Of a DNA stretch of 64,000 bases, positions 20,635-27,735 are shown piece by piece. This stretch comes from Terrimonas pollutisoli. Its GTDB lineage: Bacteria > Bacteroidota > Bacteroidia > Chitinophagales > Chitinophagaceae. A program made the translations under genes and the position numbers. How positions within the stretch are numbered: the first letter of the stretch is position 1; every line of letters begins with the position of its first letter. The DNA is taken from NCBI RefSeq assembly GCF_029360765.1, contig NZ_JARKNA010000001.1, forward strand, positions 124,001 through 188,000, given 5' to 3'. Under the pieces are notes generated by a model. It did no database searches. It saw only the letters and a program-made list of their open reading frames with translations, and was not told the origin of the DNA.

Positions 20635-21918
20635 ATGATGAAGAAAATAACTTTCATACTGGCTGTGCTGCTATCAGTGCAGCCAGTTGTTTTTGCCCAG
20701 CATGCAACGGATACAATTAAAGAAAGTGAGGCCCGGCGTATCATGCAATATCTTGCGGCTGATTCTATGAAAGGTCGCGGCAATGGCAGTACTGAACTAT
20801 TAAAGGCGGGGATGTTTATAGGCAATGAATTTTACAAAAGCGGCCTGCGTCCGTGGCCGGGCTACTTCAGTTACTATATGCCCTTTCGGCCTTTTGGCGG
20901 TCAAAAAAATGTGGTCACCGATGAACTGGTATGGAACGGTCAAAAAATGTTGCCCGAAGCATTTCTATACATGCATCCAACACCCGGCAACTACGCTCCA
21001 AGAACCCTTGATGGTTTCACTGTTATAAAAATCGATTCATTTTTTACAGAGGATGTGTTAGCCTCCTATGATCATATCAAAACAGATCTGCTTCTATGGA
21101 GCAATCAGCCACAGCCGGATAAGGAAAATTATTTTCCCTCCCGTATTAAAACCGCACCGGATGGATTAAGGAGAAATGTATTGTTGGTTTGTGCACTTGC
21201 ACCGCCTGATTCTATTATGCTTTCAGGTGTCAACAATTATTATTCAAATGTGGAGTATAATGTAGCAGCTATCTTACCGGGTCGGTCTAAAAAGCATGAG
21301 GTCGTTTTGTTTTCAGCGCATTACGATCATGAAGGAGTATATGCCCGGAAAAGAAAAGATGGGATCCTTAACGGCGCCAATGATAATGCGTCGGGTGTTA
21401 CCGCTTTATTGTTACTGGCCGACTATTTTACAAAGAGGAATGACAATGAGCGAACGCTCTTGTTTTGCGCCTTTGCCGGAGAGGAATTGGGCCTATTAGG
21501 TTCAAAACACTTTGCAGATGTCATCAACACAAAACCGATCGTGGCCGGCATTAATATCGAAATGATCGGTATTCCTCAATACGGTAAGAATAATATTTTT
21601 ATAACGGGTTACAACCGCTCTTCATTGCCGGATATTCTGGAAAAACAGTTTCGTTCAACTCCGGTAGCTGTGAAAGCAGGCCCATCAGAAGAAGAGAAGG
21701 AGCTTTTTAAAAGAAGTGACAATTTCCCTTTTGTTGAAAAAGGTATACCGGCTCATAGCATCATGAGCAGTGATGATGATGATAAGTGTTATCACCAGCC
21801 ATGCGATGAAATAAAACGGATCAATATTCCGCATATGACAACGGTGATCAAAGCTATCGCCATAGCGGCGCAGTCGTTAATAAATGGAGAAGATACACCG
21901 GCGAGGATAAAAATGTAA
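20635..21918 (+). CDS. M28 family zinc peptidase (copy 2)
   Basis: Signal peptide; FSAHYDHEGVY, NGANDNASGVTALLLLA, CAFAGEELGLLGS. Confidence 0.9.
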   Translation: MMKKITFILAVLLSVQPVVFAQHATDTIKESEARRIMQYLAADSMKGRGNGSTELLKAGMFIGNEFYKSGLRPWPGYFSYYMPFRPFGGQKNVVTDELVWNGQKMLPEAFLYMHPTPGNYAPRTLDGFTVIKIDSFFTEDVLASYDHIKTDLLLWSNQPQPDKENYFPSRIKTAPDGLRRNVLLVCALAPPDSIMLSGVNNYYSNVEYNVAAILPGRSKKHEVVLFSAHYDHEGVYARKRKDGILNGANDNASGVTALLLLADYFTKRNDNERTLLFCAFAGEELGLLGSKHFADVINTKPIVAGINIEMIGIPQYGKNNIFITGYNRSSLPDILEKQFRSTPVAVKAGPSEEEKELFKRSDNFPFVEKGIPAHSIMSSDDDDKCYHQPCDEIKRINIPHMTTVIKAIAIAAQSLINGEDTPARIKM

Positions 21919-21965
21919 GAGCTTGGTATAAGCGATATGCAGTATTATTTTTTAAATTTGTGCAG

Positions 21966-22202
21966 ATGCCCACCGTATTTTACTTTAAAGGTTACCGGTT
22001 TTATTTTTTTAGTCAGGAAAGTGATGAACCAGTTCATATACATGTAGAAAAAGCGGAAGCATCAGCTAAATTCTGGCTTGAACCCGAAATAAGAGAAGAG
22101 TATTCTTATGGTTTTTCCGGAAGGCAGCGAAAAGAAATTAAGCAGATCATTATTGATAACCTGGATACACTTAAAAGAGCCTGGCATGAACATTTCAAAT
22201 AA
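21966..22202 (+). CDS. DUF4160 domain protein
   Basis: MPTVFYFKGYRFYFFSQESDEPVHIHVEKAEASAKFWL. Confidence 0.85.
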   Translation: MPTVFYFKGYRFYFFSQESDEPVHIHVEKAEASAKFWLEPEIREEYSYGFSGRQRKEIKQIIIDNLDTLKRAWHEHFK

Positions 22203-22539
22203 AATACAGAATAAACGGAGTTCCGATCCTTTCGATATCCTGATTTTTGAAAAAGGATTGAGAATTAAAAATGTAATGATTGATAAAGACCTTGATCTGA
22301 TGCTTGTTGTTTTAAACAACGGGTTTGTTGTTAAAGAGATGCTTTCAGATTACCCGTCTCTGAAAAATGCGTCTATTAAAAACCTTAACGACTGGCGGCT
22401 TATTTCCGGAGGCATTGGCATTTCATGGAAGAAAGTCAACGAAGATCTTTCATTGAAAGGTTTTTTAAAAAATGGCGCTTTACAGGAAACACTCAGGCTT
22501 TTACAGGGAAAAGGAGCTTTAAAAAAGATAATTGCCTGA
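22186..22539 (+). CDS. DUF2442 domain protein
   Basis: In-frame ATG at 22186 overlaps the upstream gene by 17 nt; LVVLNNGFVVKEMLSDYPSLKNAS...DWRLISGGIGISW. Confidence 0.8.
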   Translation: MNISNKIQNKRSSDPFDILIFEKGLRIKNVMIDKDLDLMLVVLNNGFVVKEMLSDYPSLKNASIKNLNDWRLISGGIGISWKKVNEDLSLKGFLKNGALQETLRLLQGKGALKKIIA

Positions 22540-22547
22540 CCAGTTTA

Positions 22548-23303
22548 TTACGCTTTAACAGCTACCGAATGCACCGCATCGCTCATTTCTTTAATTAGTG
22601 ATGCGTTTTTTTCAATCGCATTGCCGACAACAATCACATCAGCACCGGCTTTGCAATTCAAATAAGCTTTTTCGGGATCATTAATACCGCCACCAACGAT
22701 CAGGGGAGTGTCAATATGTTTTGCTACTGCTGCGATCATAGTTTCGCTGATGGCTCTTTTGGCGCCACTACCGGCATCCATATAGATTAATTTCATGCCC
22801 AGCATTTCTCCGGCCATAGCTGTACACATGGCAATCTCATTTTTATCGGCTGGAACGGGTGTCGCATTACTGATATACGAAACGGTAGTAGGAGCACCGC
22901 CATCCACGACAATATAACCCGTAGGCATTATTTCCAGTCCACTCTGTTTTACAAATGGCGCTGATACCACATGTTGCCCGATTAGCAACTCGGGATTACG
23001 GCCGGAGATCAGGGAGAGATATAATAATGCATCGGCATATTTGCTTACCTGCGAGGGGCTACCGGGAAAAAGGATAACGGGGATGGAACAATTTTTTTTA
23101 ATGTGCTGCACACATTCATCCAGGTGATTGGAAATAACCAAGCTGCCACCTACCAGCAGGTAATCGACTTTTGCATCTGCCGCCAGGTTGGTCAGTTCGT
23201 CCAGCATTGATGGGCTAACCTTGTCGGGATCAATGAGTACGGCAAAAGATTTCTTTCCCAGTTTTTTCTTCTCTGTCAATGAATGGTAAATAGCTGACTT
23301 CAT
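22548..23303 (-). CDS. geranylgeranylglyceryl/heptaprenylglyceryl phosphate synthase family (PcrB/GGGPS)
   Basis: FAVLIDPDKVSPSML, LYMDAGSGAKRAIS, PLIVGGGINDPEKA. Confidence 0.92.
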   Translation of the reverse strand: MKSAIYHSLTEKKKLGKKSFAVLIDPDKVSPSMLDELTNLAADAKVDYLLVGGSLVISNHLDECVQHIKKNCSIPVILFPGSPSQVSKYADALLYLSLISGRNPELLIGQHVVSAPFVKQSGLEIMPTGYIVVDGGAPTTVSYISNATPVPADKNEIAMCTAMAGEMLGMKLIYMDAGSGAKRAISETMIAAVAKHIDTPLIVGGGINDPEKAYLNCKAGADVIVVGNAIEKNASLIKEMSDAVHSVAVKA

Positions 23304-23516
23304 CCGGTACCGGTTGGTTAGCTGCAAAAATGCAAAAAGTTTTTGGGTTTTAAACAGTTAATTTACAAAGAAATGCAGTCGAAAGTGTAGCACCAAATTA
23401 ACTATTGCTAGTTCTTTTATTTTATTTATTCAAAAAATCTAAAAAAAGATAATTTAGAAACAATTAAATCAACAACAATTTTTCTTGGAGCTGTTAATTT
23501 GCTTGCTAAAAAATAA

Positions 23517-24518
23517 TGTAGTTATTATGAAAACTTTGGTTACAGAAAGGTTATAGGTCAGGAAAAGGGTTATGTTTCCCTCTCTTATGTCAATAGTGAA
23601 GGGAAAAAGATAAAGGATAGCTGTTTGCTTATGAAAGGACGTTTTGCCTTCACTGGAAAGATCACAGAGCCTACTATGGGTTTTCTAAGAGGACAGGTAA
23701 GTTCAATGGAAGATAACGATCCTAATGCGACAAGTTTTTATCTTGAACCGACCCGAATGAAGATAGTGGTTAAATTTAATCTATTCAAAAAGGCTAAAGT
23801 GGCCGGTTCAAAAACTCAGGTTGAGAATGAAAAATTGAATGCTCAAATCAGTCAAATAAAAGACACAGGCGCTGTGTATATAGCTAAAGTGAATAGAGTG
23901 TTGAAAAGTTTCATATATAATCACTCCAATTCCTATGTAAGTGTTTTTAAACTTTTGCTTAATAGGTATCGATGGCCCTTTGACACAGTTCGATTGCTTT
24001 ATGAAAGACTAGACCCTGGATTAGTGAAGAGTTATTATGGGATTCCTTTGACTGCTTCCGTTAATGAAATGCGTGAGAATTCAGCTGGTAGACCTGCTAA
24101 AGAATTTTCCACTTTAGATATTAACAACAGTCCATTACAATTGACAATGTTTAAAGGTAAATATATCTTATTAGATTTTTGGGCTAGTTGGTGCGTCCCA
24201 TGTAGAATATCAGTTCCCAATTTTTTGAAGTTGTATGATAAATATCATACTAAAGGACTTGAAATAATAGCAATATCTGTAGACAAGGACAGCACTGCAT
24301 GGAGAAACGCCGTGCGAGTTGACCATACTGAAATCTGGTACCATATCCGCAGCGACGGCGGTACAAAAGATACTGTCAATATCGCTAACAAATATGGTGT
24401 TCGGTTTTACCCAACAAAAATGCTTATTAACAGAGAAGGAACGATTATTGGCCGCTATTCAGGCACAGAAGAAGATCACTTATTGAATAGTAAGCTTAGT
24501 GAATTGATGGGTGAGTAA
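23517..24518 (+). pseudogene. DUF4369/TlpA-like thioredoxin protein lacking start codon and signal peptide
   Basis: Frame open from 23517 reads YRKVIGQEKGYVSLSYVNSEGKKIKDSCLLMKGRFAFTGKITEP (DUF4369-like) with no ATG before 23631. C-terminal thioredoxin domain has WASWCVPC. Confidence 0.65.
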
Positions 24519-24570
24519 AATTGAAATAGTAAAAATATTAAGGGATCGTAGATAAAATGAATGAATAAGT

Positions 24571-24654
24571 GTTTTTCCTTTCTACAAACAGCCCGACATC
24601 ATGGACTGCGGCCCAACTTGCATTGAGGACTTACAATATTTTCTTTTGGAATAG
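24571..24654 (+). pseudogene. remnant of N-terminal C39 peptidase domain of a bacteriocin-type ABC exporter (PCAT)
   Basis: Translation VFPFYKQPDIMDCGPTCIEDLQYFLLE*, matching the C39 N-terminal block with the catalytic-Cys motif DCGPTC. The ATG at 24561 is in a different frame. Confidence 0.75.
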
Positions 24655-24774
24655 TACCCTGAAAGAAAAGCCCGGCGGTACTAAACTGATGTGGCCACAT
24701 TGGTTGCCGGGCAGCCAAAGCCTTTGAAGCTTAAAACTAAGGCAGACACAATTTTTAAACTTTAAATTTCAAAA

Positions 24775-24978
24775 ATGAAAATGCAAAAAATGAGCCTTGC
24801 CAGCATCACGGGAAAGTTAAGCAGGGCGGAAATGAAAAAAATTATGGCGGGAAGTGGAGCAGGATGTGGCACTGCATGTAATACCACCTGTACACATTCC
24901 GACGGCAGGGCAGGTAACTGTCATATGCCAACTGAAGGGCCTAATATGGGAAAGTGTTTTTGCGTTTCTGGGTATTAA
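24775..24978 (+). CDS. small Cys-rich precursor peptide with GG-type leader (Bacteroidetes natural-product precursor type)
   Basis: MKMQKMSLASITGKLSRAEMKKIMAGSGAGCGTACNTTCTHSDGRAGNCHMPTEGPNMGKCFCVSGY; leader motif KLSRAEMKKIMAG; six core cysteines. Confidence 0.85.
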   Translation: MKMQKMSLASITGKLSRAEMKKIMAGSGAGCGTACNTTCTHSDGRAGNCHMPTEGPNMGKCFCVSGY

Positions 24979-24998
24979 TATTTTGATATTTTGGTTTA

Positions 24999-25033
24999 AG
25001 CTGCAGTACTTAATTAGGTGTACTGCAGCTTTG
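24999..25033 (+). terminator. terminator after the precursor peptide gene
   Basis: Perfect 11-bp stem agctgcagtac / gtactgcagct followed by ttgtt. Confidence 0.8.
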
Positions 25034-25126
25034 TTAGTTGTTTCCTAAAAGAAAATCAAGCTTAGTGTTTTAGAAACAACAAATGTTTTGCCTTTCAGAA
25101 TAAAAAGATAAACCAATCAAATAGGT

Positions 25127-26251
25127 ATGCGATTACATATTAGTTTTGTGATAGTATTATGCCTGACAACCATTGCTGCTGTTCATGCGCAAAAGTATCG
25201 GGCTCCCTCAGTAAACATAGGTGATCCCGCTCCGCCTATGCGGGTGTATAGTTGGATAAAAGGGACACCTGTCAATATTTTTGAGAAGGGGAATATCTAT
25301 GTTGTGGATTTATGGGCAACATGGTGCCAGCCTTGTATCGCCGAAATGCCTCGTCTTTCCGCTTTGGCCCGTAAATACAGAGGTCATGTTACTGTTCTTG
25401 GTGTAGATGTTTTGGAGAGGAAAACTACAACACTGCGCAAAATAAAAACCTTTGTTGACAGTATGGGTGCGCAAATGGACTATAATGTGATTATGGCAGA
25501 CAGCGGTCAGATAGAGAAAGACTGGCTCAGTGCCACTGAGGAAATGGGTATTCCTACAACTTTCATAGTAGATAGGGAAGGAAGGCTTGGATGGATGGGC
25601 CATCCCTGCGATAATTTCGAAGATGCTCTATCCAAAATTGTGAATGGTAGTTGGGATATTAATAAGGCATTGGCGAAAAGAAATTTAGAATTTCGATTGA
25701 GAAACCTGGAGGATTCATTAAAAGAGCAATTAGAGTTTGCACCAAATGGGAATTATAGAAACGATAGTTGGAAACGGGATTCCGCATTATTACTGGTAGA
25801 TGAAGTGGCGAAAGCCGAACCCCTGGTAAAATATACTCCCATGGTAGCTTCTCAAATATTCTCTACATTACTTAAGACAAATACGAAAAAAGCCTACGAA
25901 TATGGTAAAGAGGTTCTTGAAACAACCACTTACGAGAAACCTGCTGGCTTTATTATCAGTGGAGCCATAGAGAGATTATCAAGCGAGATTAATTTCCCTC
26001 CGGAAATCTATCAATTGGGCCTTGATGCTATTCAGGTAGAATTAGATGAAGTTCTCTCCTGCTATCCGGAAATTAGAAAAGTCTATAAACATTATTACAA
26101 AAGGGCAAAGTGGTATGGGGTCTTGGGTAATAAATCAAAAGCAGTTGAGGCATTGGAAAAAGCTATTGAAATTATGAAATCTCAAAACGACTATCTGGAA
26201 ACAGATCTGGCTCTGTGTGAGGCATGGTTAAAACAATATAAAAAAATGTAG
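25127..26251 (+). CDS. TlpA-like thioredoxin family protein with C-terminal helical (TPR-like) region
   Basis: Signal peptide; VVDLWATWCQPCIAEMPRL; GIPTTFIVDREGRLGW. Confidence 0.88.
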   Translation: MRLHISFVIVLCLTTIAAVHAQKYRAPSVNIGDPAPPMRVYSWIKGTPVNIFEKGNIYVVDLWATWCQPCIAEMPRLSALARKYRGHVTVLGVDVLERKTTTLRKIKTFVDSMGAQMDYNVIMADSGQIEKDWLSATEEMGIPTTFIVDREGRLGWMGHPCDNFEDALSKIVNGSWDINKALAKRNLEFRLRNLEDSLKEQLEFAPNGNYRNDSWKRDSALLLVDEVAKAEPLVKYTPMVASQIFSTLLKTNTKKAYEYGKEVLETTTYEKPAGFIISGAIERLSSEINFPPEIYQLGLDAIQVELDEVLSCYPEIRKVYKHYYKRAKWYGVLGNKSKAVEALEKAIEIMKSQNDYLETDLALCEAWLKQYKKM

Positions 26252-26277
26252 TGATAGGATAAGGGGCGTATGAATTT

Positions 26278-26661
26278 ATGAAACAACATTTCTCCATTGG
26301 TCATGCTCAGCTGCTAGTAACGGACCATATTAACCCGGGGAATACCAATTATTACGTAGAAGCGCTGATACAACAATATATTTTTGGGAAAGTAAAAAAA
26401 GGGCAGCAGGTGCTTTTAAAGTTTCCAGCATATACCTGCCATGAATTTGGCACTGGGAAGGGAGTTGTTGAATTGATCAACGCAACGCCTTCAGACAGTG
26501 GTTATCTTGCAAAAGTTTCTTTGCAGGGGGGATTAATCACTAACTATAAAAAACAACTCCGTTATAATGACAAGCTTCCTGTGCAGGCGGATATTATTAC
26601 TGAAAACCTGAACCTGCTTCAAAGAGTTTTTTATAATCTCAGAAAAAATATATCCCGATAA
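26278..26661 (+). pseudogene. C-terminal remnant of HlyD-family membrane fusion protein (bacteriocin secretion type)
   Basis: NYYVEALIQQYIFGKVKKGQQVLLKFPAYTCHEFGTGKGVVELINATPSDSGYLAKVSL...LQRVFYNLRK; no N-terminal TM or coiled-coil portion present. Confidence 0.8.
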
Positions 26662-26709
26662 ACCTGCAGTTCCCAGCCACGCTTTTCGTTACCAATGTTT
26701 ATGTTTAAT

Positions 26710-27438
26710 TCAAAGTCTCAGATACCCCGCCAACTGCCACACATGACTATTCGTAAAGCTGCTATTCCTTCCGTTAATATACTGGTTGAGATACCCTGTT
26801 TCCAGGTCAAACGCCGGATTCACCCGGTAACCCAGCGCCAGGTAAAGCCGGTTCTGGTCAAAATATTTACCATTTACATTAGCCTTATTGCCAATATTCA
26901 CAAATACCTCGTTTTGTAAAGCTGCAAATAATCCCTTGCCGAATGATTTTTGCTGTTGAAAGGGAATGACATTTCTTATAAAATAGCGAATACGGTTGGC
27001 GTAGAGCGAGCCATCTTTTTTCAGTTCTTCATCTGCAATAAAAGTTTTTGCCATAAAACGCTGCTCAAGCCGGAGCCGGTGACTGATGGCGACATGTTTT
27101 ACTTTATGATTATACAGCAGTTGTTCCCATATCCGGTGTTCCGGCGCATAGCCACTGACATCTGCCAATACCCGACGATTGTGTATAAAGGCATAGCCGC
27201 CGGTAATGGTAAAATGTTTATTCAAATGCACATTCAACGCCGATCGCAACAGTAAGGTTTGCGTATGTTTCCACTCGTCCGAGCTGCGCCATTGCACATC
27301 GGCATGAATGCTTGTTCTTTTGCCGGTTTTAAACGTATTAAAAGAAGCCAGCCAGCCGGAGAATTGTGACTGCGCATTTAACTCAAGAAATGAAAGACTT
27401 GAGAGAAGAGATAGAAAACAAATGATTAATTTTTGCAT
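26710..27438 (-). CDS. DUF2490 domain outer-membrane protein
   Basis: Signal peptide from the ATG at 27438; beta-rich, WEQLLYNHKVKHVAISHRLRLEQRF. Confidence 0.8.
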   Translation of the reverse strand: MQKLIICFLSLLSSLSFLELNAQSQFSGWLASFNTFKTGKRTSIHADVQWRSSDEWKHTQTLLLRSALNVHLNKHFTITGGYAFIHNRRVLADVSGYAPEHRIWEQLLYNHKVKHVAISHRLRLEQRFMAKTFIADEELKKDGSLYANRIRYFIRNVIPFQQQKSFGKGLFAALQNEVFVNIGNKANVNGKYFDQNRLYLALGYRVNPAFDLETGYLNQYINGRNSSFTNSHVWQLAGYLRL

Positions 27439-27735
27439 GGCTGCAAAAAAACAAAATCTCGGGTTAAATTGTTTTATTAATTTATAGAAAGTAGTTAATC
27501 TGAAATGCCGGACTAGTATTTTAACGAAATATGACCAAAAAAATATGTAAATGAGCGGAAAAAGTGTGCAAAAATCAGCAAACTCAATACAGGTACGAAT
27601 TTTGACATTATTCACATTGCTTTTCCACACAATGTGCATATTTGAGAGGTCAAAAATATCGCAGCAAAAAATATATTCGTGAACGCCTCCCACCTAAGGC
27701 TTAATCCTAATCTTAACCCGTTAAATAGTTTTGTT

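Noticed and set aside
27439-27735. Cobalamin riboswitch upstream of the B12-dependent nrdJ
   Set aside because: No recognisable B12-box-like motif in the leader.
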